From a virus: 36,184 nt of DNA. Positions within the stretch are counted from its first letter, which is position 1. Each line of letters starts with the position of its first letter. Shown here piece after piece: positions 1 through 7,414 of this stretch. A model generated the notes under the pieces. It was not told the origin of the DNA. It worked only from the letters and a program-made list of their open reading frames with translations, and did not search any database. The DNA lies in IMG/VR virus record IMGVR_UViG_3300017735_000037, positions 1 through 36,184 of that record; one strand, written 5' to 3'. The translations under genes were made by a program, and so were the position numbers.

Positions 1-538
1 CATTATAAAATGCTTGAAAGAAATAATGCTTGATGCCATGTACAGTAAAAAAGTTTTGTAGTTGTGTTACTTGTTGCACATACCTATTTGTATATTCTTC
101 TTCGTTCCACAAATACATTCTGTAGTTGTCAAAGAAAGCCTGCATACCGCGTTGATGGTATTCATGATTAGTTTGGTTAGGCCATATAGTTGTCCAGCCA
201 TGATTGTTTTCAACTGGATCTCTATAATAAAAATCTTTACGCTCTGGACTTGTGAAGCCAACAACAACAAACAAATCACTTGTATCTTTTTTATCATGCA
301 AGTAATGTTCTGTAATCCAACTAATAGTATGTCGTACAATACGATCGTTACTACTTGCTGGATATGAAATGTTACTGTGATCGTTGCAACCTAGTTTGTC
401 TGCTAACAGGGTTGGCCATATACGAGGAATACGATAAGCATTGTTTTCTGGATCCCAGTCGCTTACACTTTGTGGTAACTCTGGATCTCTTACTTCGCTA
501 CCAAATGTCCAACTATCGCCTGCAGTTAGTAAATGCAT
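1..538 (-). CDS. SGNH/GDSL-hydrolase-like protein (3' end beyond window)
   Basis: An open frame of 179 codons runs leftward from the ATG at 538 to the window edge without a stop. It begins MHLLTAGDSWTFGSE. The GDSW motif near residue 8 matches the nucleophile block of SGNH/GDSL hydrolases. Later blocks YPASSNDRI and VVVGFTSPER sit where this family carries its conserved Asn and a core strand. The family includes esterases and acyl or acetyl hydrolases, several of which act on glycans. The terminal Asp-x-x-His block would lie outside the window, so catalysis cannot be confirmed. The start overlaps the stop of the upstream transferase (TGATG), so the two are translationally linked. A shorter overlapping minus-strand frame at 67-339 has an unnatural composition and is rejected in favour of this one. 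Placed after glycosyltransferases, it could deacylate or modify a sugar; that is inference. Confidence 0.75.
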   Translation of the reverse strand, partial: MHLLTAGDSWTFGSEVRDPELPQSVSDWDPENNAYRIPRIWPTLLADKLGCNDHSNISYPASSNDRIVRHTISWITEHYLHDKKDTSDLFVVVGFTSPERKDFYYRDPVENNHGWTTIWPNQTNHEYHQRGMQAFFDNYRMYLWNEEEYTNRYVQQVTQLQNFFTVHGIKHYFFQAFYN

Positions 539-1278
539 CAGTATGCCTTTTTAATTTCTTGAAAGTCTGTAACTGGGTCGAGATGCTCAACACTAGTACG
601 CCATAATGTTTCTTGTAACTGCGGTTGTGTTTGTTGCATTCTAATATTACGTTTTTCTGTTTGTTGATATATTAGTGTGCCAGGACTTAGCATACTATCA
701 GCAGGATCTAACATGTTGCCTTGCATAAGTTGTAAGTAACGTGGAAAGCATTTCCAATTATAATATCTATATGTATCACAAGCAATATCCATTGTACTAC
801 TATCGCTCCAAAATATAATATCACTAAGTCCGTGTTTGCCTACATCAGTGTGTACAAGTCCTCTGTTGCCTAAACTATAGTATAAAGTTCTTGGCTCAAT
901 TTTTAGTTGTGGCCACTTTCTATCAGGTGGCATTAACATATCGTATCTTGTTTTGATTACACAATCGTAATCAAAGTTATGTTCTAATTCATAATTACGT
1001 TTTAATCTATTAGCCGCTTGTATACTATAAAGCATATTGCCAAACGGCCCTGCATGGTTAATGCTAGGTTCCATCTTTGCAATTACTAAATCGTGCTCAC
1101 TATTTTTTACAATAGCATTAAGGTGAGCTTCTTCAAGATCACTGTGTTCGTGGTCTCCTGTTTTGTTCCAAGTGTGACAAAACACATCTGCTTGTATGCC
1201 ATTAAAAAATTCTAGTATCAATGGCATAGCAACATTATATGTTCTTAACTCTCCGCTAAAACAAATTGCAGTTCTCAT
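538..1278 (-). CDS. Putative glycosyltransferase, FSG-LR family, copy 2
   Basis: 246 residues. The N-terminus MRTAICFSGELRT is a hydrophobic strand followed by an SGxLR loop, typical of a class of short sugar-transferase-like proteins found in bacteria and large viruses. An HTW motif follows near residue 35, and CVIKTRYDMLM near 106-116 sits where GT-A enzymes carry their metal/nucleotide-sugar Asp motif. The protein is a clear paralogue of the product of 1417-2154: both have AICFSG-LR, HTW, an aligned I-x-R[YW]D block and a later DI-[FY]W segment. No signal peptide or membrane segment is seen, so it should act in the host cytoplasm. Its ATG overlaps the stop of a 51-residue gene by ATGA. Transferase activity is inferred; donor and acceptor are unknown. 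Confidence 0.6.
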   Translation of the reverse strand: MRTAICFSGELRTYNVAMPLILEFFNGIQADVFCHTWNKTGDHEHSDLEEAHLNAIVKNSEHDLVIAKMEPSINHAGPFGNMLYSIQAANRLKRNYELEHNFDYDCVIKTRYDMLMPPDRKWPQLKIEPRTLYYSLGNRGLVHTDVGKHGLSDIIFWSDSSTMDIACDTYRYYNWKCFPRYLQLMQGNMLDPADSMLSPGTLIYQQTEKRNIRMQQTQPQLQETLWRTSVEHLDPVTDFQEIKKAY

Positions 1279-1430
1279 TGATTACCTCCTATTGTTCCGG
1301 CTAGTCTACGTTCCAGGTATTCAATTACATTTGGAAGTATAGGATCGTTTGTTTCTTCGTGTAATTCTTTTACTGCTTCTAGTTCTTCTTCAAGTAACTG
1401 CTTAACAGTTAATAGTTCATAAGGTTTCAT
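1275..1430 (-). CDS. Small hypothetical protein, 51 residues
   Basis: A complete short frame starts at ATG 1430 and ends with TGA at 1275-1277. The product begins MKPYELLTVKQLLEEELEAV and is rich in Glu and Leu. A predicted amphipathic helix or short coiled coil covers residues 5-30, followed by a second helical stretch ending NVIEYLERRLAG. Its start lies 14 bases inside the upstream transferase gene and its stop overlaps the next start by ATGA. It therefore fills the gap between two paralogous transferases exactly, which is strong positional evidence that it is real. Function is unknown. A partner or regulator of the transferases is possible but unsupported. It is too short for common ORF cut-offs and is likely to be missed. 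Confidence 0.75.
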   Translation of the reverse strand: MKPYELLTVKQLLEEELEAVKELHEETNDPILPNVIEYLERRLAGTIGGNQ

Positions 1431-2154
1431 AATCGCCACTTCCTACTACATGTTCTGGTTTTGGTCTTACAAGTTTAACAGGAGGATAAATTTGTTCTAA
1501 GTTTAAGTTGCATTCTTTTAAGTAATAAGCAAACACATGTTCCGGTCCATAATGTAAGTCACTGTTCATATTAAAATATTCTTTTGGGTGTCTTGCAAAG
1601 TGTCTATAGAAGTCACACATAATATCAAAGTCAGCACTAGTGCCTTGCCAGTAAATATCTCCAACCCTCATTCTATGTCCGTCATTGTCAAAACCTAAAT
1701 GTATAACTTGAGCAGTACCATCTGTTGGTGCTGGTACAGTCCAATCCTCGTCAAACATTGTGTCCCATCTTAATCTAATACACAGATCAAATTCACTGCC
1801 ATTGGTAATTTCATGCACACGTTTCATGTTTGCACTGTGCATGACTCCATAGAACTGACTCTGATAATTAACGTCATGTAGTGCTTGATCCAATCCAGGA
1901 GTAAACTCTACTTGCTCGTCAATCTTAAGTTCTAATCCAGGTAGCTCACGTCTTAGTTCTTGAAACTCATTGTTGTCAATAGTTTCAATATCGTGTTCGC
2001 CTGTTGTTACTTTAATAAAGTTTGGAGCACTTCGTGTTGTCCATGTGTGTCCAAAATAATATACTTCATGTTGTCTAAATGTTTGCTTCCAACTATCAAG
2101 ACATTTCTTCCAACTGCCTCGTAGTTGCCCACTAAAACAAATTGCTATCTTCAT
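1417..2154 (-). CDS. Putative glycosyltransferase, FSG-LR family, copy 1
   Basis: 245 residues from the ATG at 2154. A longer frame opens at 2190, but the 2154 start gives MKIAICFSGQLRGSW, matching the paralogue at 538-1278, and forms the ATGA overlap with the upstream stop at 2151-2153. That start is therefore preferred. Visible blocks are AICFSGQLR (residues 4-12), GHTW (35-38), FDLCIRLRWDTMF (122-134) with a GT-A-like Asp, and GDIYWQG. No membrane segment is visible. The pair probably arose by duplication and then diverged strongly, because only motif blocks still align. The likely role is transfer of a sugar onto phage or host glycan; this is inferred from fold-like motifs and neighbours. 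Confidence 0.6.
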   Translation of the reverse strand: MKIAICFSGQLRGSWKKCLDSWKQTFRQHEVYYFGHTWTTRSAPNFIKVTTGEHDIETIDNNEFQELRRELPGLELKIDEQVEFTPGLDQALHDVNYQSQFYGVMHSANMKRVHEITNGSEFDLCIRLRWDTMFDEDWTVPAPTDGTAQVIHLGFDNDGHRMRVGDIYWQGTSADFDIMCDFYRHFARHPKEYFNMNSDLHYGPEHVFAYYLKECNLNLEQIYPPVKLVRPKPEHVVGSGDYETL

Positions 2155-2594
2155 GTGCCTATCCTCATTATGTTGTGTTTGCTTACCCAATCACTACATA
2201 TACCATAACAGTTTTCTGGTACAGTATCATCTTTGTTGATTAAACAAATAACACTTATGCTTGTAACTTCTTTGTTAGGGTATGTCCAAATAAATCCATC
2301 ACTGGTTAATGTTCTTTCATCGCCTTCATGCCAGAAGCAACGTATACCGTGCTCTAACATATATGCTAATGCGTTTAAGTTTTTAGCATGATTCCAAAAC
2401 GCTGGGTTGCTAATAAATTCTTTTGAAACCAAATAGTCTGGGCCATCATGCCCTAACCAGATGTCGCCATCTAATACCCATACGTCAACTTCACAATCAT
2501 ATCCTTTGTCTACTGCACTCAGTAAGTACTCTGGATTGTTTTCACTGCTAGGTCTTGGACCGTTTACATTGCCTCTGTGTGCTATAAGTTTCAT
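2151..2594 (-). CDS. Short glycerophosphodiester phosphodiesterase-like protein
   Basis: 147 residues beginning MKLIAHRGN. The GP-PDE (GDPD) signature is intact: HRG at 6-8, E35 and D37 in CEVDVWV, and H49 in LGHD. In the family these are the metal ligands and the catalytic histidines. Typical GDPD domains form a TIM barrel of roughly 230-250 residues, so this version is short and covers only the first half plus a divergent tail (FIWTYPNK, then SVICLINKDD). It could hydrolyse glycerophosphodiesters or a related sugar phosphodiester, or be a degenerate binding protein. It is cytoplasmic, with no signal peptide. It overlaps both neighbours by four bases. Family assignment is confident; activity is uncertain because of the reduced barrel. 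Confidence 0.8.
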   Translation of the reverse strand: MKLIAHRGNVNGPRPSSENNPEYLLSAVDKGYDCEVDVWVLDGDIWLGHDGPDYLVSKEFISNPAFWNHAKNLNALAYMLEHGIRCFWHEGDERTLTSDGFIWTYPNKEVTSISVICLINKDDTVPENCYGICSDWVSKHNIMRIGT

Positions 2595-2860
2595 AGTGCT
2601 CCGTGTACCAAACTAAAGAATACTGCGTCAGTTTCTTTTTGAAAATTAATTACTGCACCTGTGTCGTTAAATGTCCAACCCCATTTGCCATCACAGTTTT
2701 CAATCATCCAACTTACAGTAGTTCCATTAACATTATCTTGTCTAGTTTGTATTTTATTTTTATACTGATTATTATATCCATAACCTGTTCTTGTAAGGTA
2801 TGAACTCATTACCATATCTAAAGATGGTTGCACATATGATGCTTCACTTAGTGTTTTCAT
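2591..2860 (-). CDS. Hypothetical protein, 89 residues
   Basis: Begins MKTLSEASYVQPSLDMVM and ends FFSLVHGAL. It is not recognised. The central part is polar and aromatic (GYGYNNQYKN), followed by VSWMIENCDGKWGWTFND, suggesting a small beta-rich fold. No membrane segment or signal peptide is visible. Both ends overlap neighbouring genes by ATGA junctions: its start overlaps the upstream GT-A-like gene and its stop overlaps the GP-PDE-like start. It is thus locked into the accessory operon. A plus-strand frame at 2603-2803 covers the same bases but has no sensible context. Confidence 0.65.
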   Translation of the reverse strand: MKTLSEASYVQPSLDMVMSSYLTRTGYGYNNQYKNKIQTRQDNVNGTTVSWMIENCDGKWGWTFNDTGAVINFQKETDAVFFSLVHGAL

Positions 2861-3795
2861 TTTTTCTTTTTATCTGCTTCTTGTTCTGTAATCATTATAC
2901 CAAAACGCTTAGGGTTTTGATATACGCTTTTAAACCAATGACTTGCACCAGCATCTAAATTTGCAACTCTAAAGTGTAATTCATTTTGCAATCTATCTCC
3001 AAAACTTTTTATAGCATTAAGTCTTTTAGTTTTGTGTTTGTATTCTTTTAGTTTATCTTTTACAAACGGTTGCATAAAATCATAGTCAGCAATTTGTGTA
3101 TGATCCCATTCATCTAAATTAGTTAGGCAAACGGCTTCTCTTGCTCCAAGTACTGCCCAGTCGCCATTCTCAATATCAAGTCCAACACTACACCACACAC
3201 TTAATCGTTGTAAGTTCTTTACATGATTCTGTTCTAAAAATTTCTGCTTAGGAGGTAACACTCCTCTGTCTAAACTCATCTTAACACCTTCACGAAAGCC
3301 TGCTCTATATGCCTGCTCGGGTGTAGCAGTAACAACAACATCACTCCATGTGTCTGCCATTTGAAAGTATGTAAACATCCAACAAAAGTCAACACTATGA
3401 GCACCATCTTCACTAACATCATTTTCGTGACTGTTCATGTTTTCAATAATGTGTTTAGGCCAAAGTTTAAGTCCACCGTTGCCATATGCTAAACTATTAA
3501 TAACATTATGTCCACACCAACTGAACACAAAGTCTCCTTGTGTTTCTTCATCAATCTCAATAGTTTGTTTAAAGAAGTCTGCGTGTACTACATTGTCTCC
3601 GTCTACTGTAACTAGTCTATGTGTTTCACTAATTTCACCTGCCTTATTATGAGCTGCATCAAATCCTTTAACACCTTGTACACGCTTTGCCCAAGGACAT
3701 TTACTTAACAAGTCTGCCCAATTCTTTTCTGCATTAGGTTCATCGTAACTAATATAAACTATATCAAAGTCGCTAATATTATAAATCTGTTTCAT
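2857..3795 (-). CDS. GT-A-like glycosyltransferase
   Basis: 312 residues. The N-terminus runs FDIVYISYDEPNAEKNW, then GVKGFDAAHNKAG, then THRLVTVDGDN. The order (first strand, a contact loop, then a strand ending in Asp-Gly-Asp at 65-67) is that of GT-A nucleotide-sugar transferases with a DxD metal motif. A cytoplasmic location is expected. Its start lies 17 bases inside the upstream gene, and its stop overlaps the next start by ATGA. The C-terminus is basic and ends KKKK. Donor and acceptor are unknown. Class-level assignment is moderately secure from the DxD context; a non-enzymatic role is not excluded. Confidence 0.65.
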   Translation of the reverse strand: MKQIYNISDFDIVYISYDEPNAEKNWADLLSKCPWAKRVQGVKGFDAAHNKAGEISETHRLVTVDGDNVVHADFFKQTIEIDEETQGDFVFSWCGHNVINSLAYGNGGLKLWPKHIIENMNSHENDVSEDGAHSVDFCWMFTYFQMADTWSDVVVTATPEQAYRAGFREGVKMSLDRGVLPPKQKFLEQNHVKNLQRLSVWCSVGLDIENGDWAVLGAREAVCLTNLDEWDHTQIADYDFMQPFVKDKLKEYKHKTKRLNAIKSFGDRLQNELHFRVANLDAGASHWFKSVYQNPKRFGIMITEQEADKKKK

Positions 3796-4351
3796 TGTCT
3801 ACTTCTCTATACGAAGCAAATGCTTCAATGTTTGTGTCTGTTATTAACTGACAACTGTTACTGTTGTTAAACGTAGGAACATCAATAAATGTTTCTTGTT
3901 GTGCTTGTAACTCTACAGTTAGTAATGGAATCATATAGTTGGCTCTAGGTACAAGCCATACTGTTCTCTTTGTAGGTAATTGTGTTCTTACGTTTACATA
4001 AAGTTGTCTTGTACTTTTTATAAATGTAAGTTTTGCTATGCTTGTATCAAGCCATTCAGTTAACTGTGATAAGTTCTTATTCTTTTCAACTTGGTTAGAT
4101 GCAATGTCAACAACTGTATTATTTTCAACATCAACAACATAGTTGCCAACTGTATTATTACTTAGCTCGTCAAAAATATCACGAGTTACAACAATATGTT
4201 CTGCATCATCATCTTTGCGTTCTAGTTTTCCAAAGCCAAGTATTTTATTCATTTCATTATATGAAACATAAAACATTTGTTCTGCTGGTGCTTGAGTCTG
4301 AGCACCAAATATGTCAGCCATAATTTTATCTAAGTCAACGTCTTCAGACAC
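3779..4351 (-). CDS. Hypothetical protein, 190 residues, GTG start
   Basis: The product begins MSEDVDLDKIMADIFGAQ. The first codon is GTG at 4351, preceded by AAAGG seven bases upstream, a good ribosome site lying inside the end of the previous gene. The frame overlaps that gene by 8 bases and the next by 17. The protein is acidic. It shows an N-terminal helical stretch, a hydrophilic middle and a C-terminal beta-rich half (TKRTVWLVPRANYMIPLLTV). No catalytic motif is recognised. It sits between transferase genes and may be structural or accessory; no function is proposed. Confidence 0.65.
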   Translation of the reverse strand: MSEDVDLDKIMADIFGAQTQAPAEQMFYVSYNEMNKILGFGKLERKDDDAEHIVVTRDIFDELSNNTVGNYVVDVENNTVVDIASNQVEKNKNLSQLTEWLDTSIAKLTFIKSTRQLYVNVRTQLPTKRTVWLVPRANYMIPLLTVELQAQQETFIDVPTFNNSNSCQLITDTNIEAFASYREVDNETDL

Positions 4352-5210
4352 CTGCTTGCCTTTCTAAACTAGATATTAATTCATCAGTACACCATTCTTT
4401 AACAACATAGTGAACTGGTTTAGTTTGTAAATAATTATTAATATATAAATCACCCGTATCACTAAATGCAGTATCTAAGTAATCTGTAAAGTTACTATCT
4501 GTAACTTGCCAATCAAGTAATCCTTGACACTTACTTTTTAAATGTATAAACCCAAAGTTACTTGGAGGACGAACATAGTCGTCCCAGTTAAGTGTTTTAA
4601 CTGCCATGCCATATACTTCATCAGTGTATGCAACTTCATTTGTTTTGTGTCTCATAAACTCGTGTGCATACTTTTCCCAATGATGATATATGTCTTCAAC
4701 TTGTAAATAAAACTCTTGTGCTTTGTGACTTTTACGAAAGTAAGTTAATGCACTATAGGCATTGTAAAAATTGTTTTGTATAAATGCTTTGCGATAGTAA
4801 CTGTCGTCTGCTATTGTATTTCGAAATGTATAAACAGTATTTGTAATTGCAACAGGAAAGTTTCTAGCACCTACTACGTCCCACATATGATTTACATCTG
4901 TAGTAAACAACATGTCAGCGTCCAGTTTAATAGTTTCATCATACGGAGTCATATGATATACTTTCCATTCGTTCTGAAGTTTCCAGTTATGCATAACTGC
5001 TTCATCAGTCCATGGAATAATTTCTACATTGAATACATCTAAGTAATGTTTAGGAAGACGTTCTCTATCTTCTTCAGTCATGCCTACAGTTAAATCAGTT
5101 GGGCCTTTTGTTTGACTTGCTTTAAGACTTAGTGCTAGTGCGTAAGCCATGCGTGGATAGTCACCAAACTTTTCACTGTATTGTGCAAACGTAAAGTAAC
5201 CTTTACTCAT
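4344..5210 (-). CDS. GT8-like glycosyltransferase, copy 2
   Basis: 288 residues. It opens with YFTFAQYSEKFGDYPRMAYA, resembling the first strand and helix of family-8-type transferases. The catalytic DxD is in ETIKLDADMLF (Asp 97-99), where it would hold the metal and nucleotide-sugar. A later aromatic region (YVRPPSNFGFIHLKSK) may bind acceptor. It is a diverged relative of the product of 5207-6040, with the same strand-DxD layout at nearly the same position. No membrane segment is visible. The ATG overlaps the upstream stop by ATGA. The substrate is unknown; modification of a phage-encoded or host surface glycan is inferred from context. Confidence 0.75.
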   Translation of the reverse strand: MSKGYFTFAQYSEKFGDYPRMAYALALSLKASQTKGPTDLTVGMTEEDRERLPKHYLDVFNVEIIPWTDEAVMHNWKLQNEWKVYHMTPYDETIKLDADMLFTTDVNHMWDVVGARNFPVAITNTVYTFRNTIADDSYYRKAFIQNNFYNAYSALTYFRKSHKAQEFYLQVEDIYHHWEKYAHEFMRHKTNEVAYTDEVYGMAVKTLNWDDYVRPPSNFGFIHLKSKCQGLLDWQVTDSNFTDYLDTAFSDTGDLYINNYLQTKPVHYVVKEWCTDELISSLERQAGV

Positions 5211-6040
5211 GAGTACAACTCCATAAAGCGATCATAATGTTTTTCAATTTCAACTTTGTTTACCAAGTGTACATTTGTATCTCTTAGTAATACAGGATAG
5301 TCATCAGTTTGTAATACTATCTTGCCATAGTCAACTTGCAGTATCTGTTCAGGAGGATAACTGTTAATTTGTCTGACTGGCAAAGGCTTCATGTATCCAT
5401 CTTCAAAGCCTCCAAGTATGTGACTTGCTATTGCGGCAGTAACATCATTGCGATAGTAATGATAAGGAGAACGAAAAGTCTTTTTATAAAAAGCATGATT
5501 CTCTTTTACAAACTTTGCAAACTCAAACCATTGTTCAGCCTCTTTACATTTTTTAAAATACATTACTGTAAACCAATGTACTCTTGGAAAGCCATCAGCA
5601 ACAACATTTTCAGTAACATGCAGTTGCGGCTTTGCAGGAAGTCTAGTACTAGTATTCATAAGCATAGGATTATTATTTCCCCACACTTCACCTAGTACAC
5701 TATTTTGTATAATGTAATCAGTATCTAATAATAGTGTTTCATCAAATGGAGAAAGATCGTAAGCCATTAATCGATCAATGTTATGCCATTGAATCTTCTT
5801 AGGTTTACCATCTATATAAAAAGGGCGTATGTTTGCTTCTGCTGTAGACTTGTAGTCAACTATATGATCAAAAATACTAACGTCGTCAGTTAGTTCATCT
5901 TTGTTTGTGATTAGTGCTACCGGAACATTTAAGTAATGCTTTGCCAATGTTGCACATACTACTGCTTGTTTAACGTAATTAAAGTCTAAGTTATTATTTG
6001 CAAAAAGCAGAACACCTTTAGTTCTGTTCTGTGAAGTCAT
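5207..6040 (-). CDS. GT8-like glycosyltransferase, copy 1
   Basis: 277 residues. KGVLLFANNNLDFNYVKQAV is a typical first strand and helix. VPVALITNKDEL follows. The motif block ETLLLDTDYII gives DTD at 106-108, the metal/sugar-nucleotide motif. VHWFTVMYFKK and NDVTAAIASHILGG resemble the acceptor-side blocks of family 8-like enzymes. It should be cytoplasmic. The start overlaps the preceding small gene by 23 bases, and no better internal start is visible. It heads the block of sugar-active genes that follows the fibre genes, so it should be expressed late, by read-through from the structural genes or from an unrecognised promoter. Confidence 0.75.
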   Translation of the reverse strand: MTSQNRTKGVLLFANNNLDFNYVKQAVVCATLAKHYLNVPVALITNKDELTDDVSIFDHIVDYKSTAEANIRPFYIDGKPKKIQWHNIDRLMAYDLSPFDETLLLDTDYIIQNSVLGEVWGNNNPMLMNTSTRLPAKPQLHVTENVVADGFPRVHWFTVMYFKKCKEAEQWFEFAKFVKENHAFYKKTFRSPYHYYRNDVTAAIASHILGGFEDGYMKPLPVRQINSYPPEQILQVDYGKIVLQTDDYPVLLRDTNVHLVNKVEIEKHYDRFMELYS

Positions 6041-6380
6041 AATCTATTAATTCTTTGACCGTTCTTGCTTTGCGAATTCTGTTTACTTCTGCTAATGCTT
6101 GATTCATTTCTTGTGCAAACTTTTCCATGCACGTTGCTTTGAATTCTTTTACATTATCAATTTGTGAAGGTATGCCGTTCATGTCTGAGATTACTGCGGA
6201 GTCGTAACCAGAACGTTCTAGTAGATCTAAAAAAGATAAAAGCTCACTATCGATCTGATATAGTCCGCCAAGATGACCGATTGTGAGCTTTTCATTTATT
6301 AACTCTTTTAGTAGAGTAAGTTGATTTCTTTGAACAGTATTGTATTTCGATTGATCGAAGACTGCTTCTATTTTATTCAT
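6018..6380 (-). CDS. Hypothetical helical protein, 120 residues
   Basis: Begins MNKIEAVFDQSKYNTVQ. The sequence suggests an all-helical protein: NQLTLLKELINEKL, SELLSFLDLLERS and FAQEMNQALAEVNRIRKAR are amphipathic stretches and the last could be a coiled coil. No known domain is recognised. It is the first gene after the fibre block, 93 bases from it, and overlaps the following GT8-like gene. Small helical proteins just after fibre genes are sometimes fibre-assembly chaperones in T4-like phages, which is a possibility here and nothing more. A GGGAAAA sequence precedes the ATG; no late-promoter box was seen in the short upstream gap. Confidence 0.65.
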   Translation of the reverse strand: MNKIEAVFDQSKYNTVQRNQLTLLKELINEKLTIGHLGGLYQIDSELLSFLDLLERSGYDSAVISDMNGIPSQIDNVKEFKATCMEKFAQEMNQALAEVNRIRKARTVKELIDYDFTEQN

Positions 6381-6405
6381 AAATTTTTTCCCAATAAAAT
6401 AAATT

Positions 6406-6435
6406 ATAGTAAGGACAAACTAATGCCCTTACTAT
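6406..6435 (-). terminator. Hairpin, possible rho-independent terminator
   Basis: Nine-base arms ATAGTAAGG (6427-6435 on the minus strand reads its partner) pair across a 12-base loop: 6406-6414 with 6427-6435. On the minus strand the hairpin lies about 39 bases after the stop of the structural gene 6474-7385 and is followed by an A/T-rich tract (AATTTATTTTATT). The tail is not a clean run of T, so termination may be partial. The rest of the 93-base gap shows no gene. Confidence 0.5.
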
Positions 6436-6473
6436 TAATATACTATATAGGAGATATTAAGTCAACCTAAATT

Positions 6474-7385
6474 TTATAGGCCTTCGCTACTTGTAACTGT
6501 TGGTGTTGCAATAGTATAAGTAGATGACTTTCTGAATCCAACTTCGATAGTTGAGCCTGCTGACACTTCGTCAACTGTACTTGGTGCTACCGGTGTGTGG
6601 GAGTCAGTTAATGTTGTATTAAAGTACACTCTATGATTTGTTGTATCTAGTTTTGCATTGATAACAATATCGTTACCTGCATACTGACCATCACCAATGT
6701 TTGTACCTGTGAAAAGTGCGGCATATGAAGTTGTTAAACCAGAATATGTAGCACTACCACTAATTGTTCCACCTGAGCCACTTCTTGTTAGTGTACTTAG
6801 GCCCATTTTAATTGTGCCAATTTTAGTTGTAAAAATACTTCTCCAGTTATTATCCTGGTCTGTTGAACCGTTTGGATGTGTAAAGGAAATGTGTATTTCT
6901 CCACCTGTGTTAAAGAATGCATCAGCAGCCACTTGCGAAGCAAACTGAACGTACCATTCTGCGTTGATTGTGTCACTCCAAACTGCACTTCTTGTGTCAA
7001 CTGTAGAAGCTGCAACAGTAGTTTGTTCTCCTGTGTCCACGTTATTTTTATTTGCGTTGATAGCCGTTACCGCTGCACCCAAGTCATATGTAGTTGAGCC
7101 TGCAGTTGAACCATCTAATGCCTCAATAGTATCACCTGTACTCAATGCTGCCGCGGGCAAGTCAATTGATGTACCTTGGTGAGTTGCGGCTAGTTTTACC
7201 GCTGCAATTAAACTTGCCCAACTACTTGCGTTAACTGTACCGGATGCACTGACACTTGACAAAGACGTCTGGCCGTAGCCTGATGTACTTTGGTATGATG
7301 CAGAGTTTCCGATGACTGTATTAACAGTACCGATAAAGGTATTGTAGTCTGTTGCAAGTATAGTATTACCTGAACTGTATGTCAT
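6474..7385 (-). CDS. Virion structural protein, probable fibre or decorating protein
   Basis: 303 residues. MTYSSGNTILATDYNTFIGTV at the N-terminus is a start seen in several phage tail-associated proteins: a short helical head followed by Ser/Thr/Gly/Ala-rich beta sequence. Cys and long charged segments are absent, as in extended fibre proteins. The C-terminal half (from about residue 140, VWSDTINAEWYVQFASQV) looks like a compact beta-sandwich with aromatic residues and may be the exposed domain. AGGGGA six bases before the ATG is a strong ribosome site. It is the last structural gene before a hairpin and the accessory block. A late-promoter-like box lies about 75 bases upstream inside the previous gene. 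Exact function is not identified; receptor binding is an inference. Confidence 0.7.
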   Translation of the reverse strand: MTYSSGNTILATDYNTFIGTVNTVIGNSASYQSTSGYGQTSLSSVSASGTVNASSWASLIAAVKLAATHQGTSIDLPAAALSTGDTIEALDGSTAGSTTYDLGAAVTAINANKNNVDTGEQTTVAASTVDTRSAVWSDTINAEWYVQFASQVAADAFFNTGGEIHISFTHPNGSTDQDNNWRSIFTTKIGTIKMGLSTLTRSGSGGTISGSATYSGLTTSYAALFTGTNIGDGQYAGNDIVINAKLDTTNHRVYFNTTLTDSHTPVAPSTVDEVSAGSTIEVGFRKSSTYTIATPTVTSSEGL

Positions 7386-7414
7386 TTTTATCCCCTAATT
7401 AAGATCTTTATTAG

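Noticed and set aside
67-339. Minus-strand frame of 90 codons
   Set aside because: Competes with the SGNH-like frame open from 538 to the edge, which has family motifs and overlaps the upstream stop.
2155-2190. Upstream start for the transferase at 1417-2154
   Set aside because: Would add 12 residues and deepen the overlap. The 2154 start matches the paralogue and gives an ATGA junction.
6423-6470. 15-codon plus-strand frame in the gap 6381-6473
   Set aside because: No ribosome site at a proper distance and no conserved features; too short to support.
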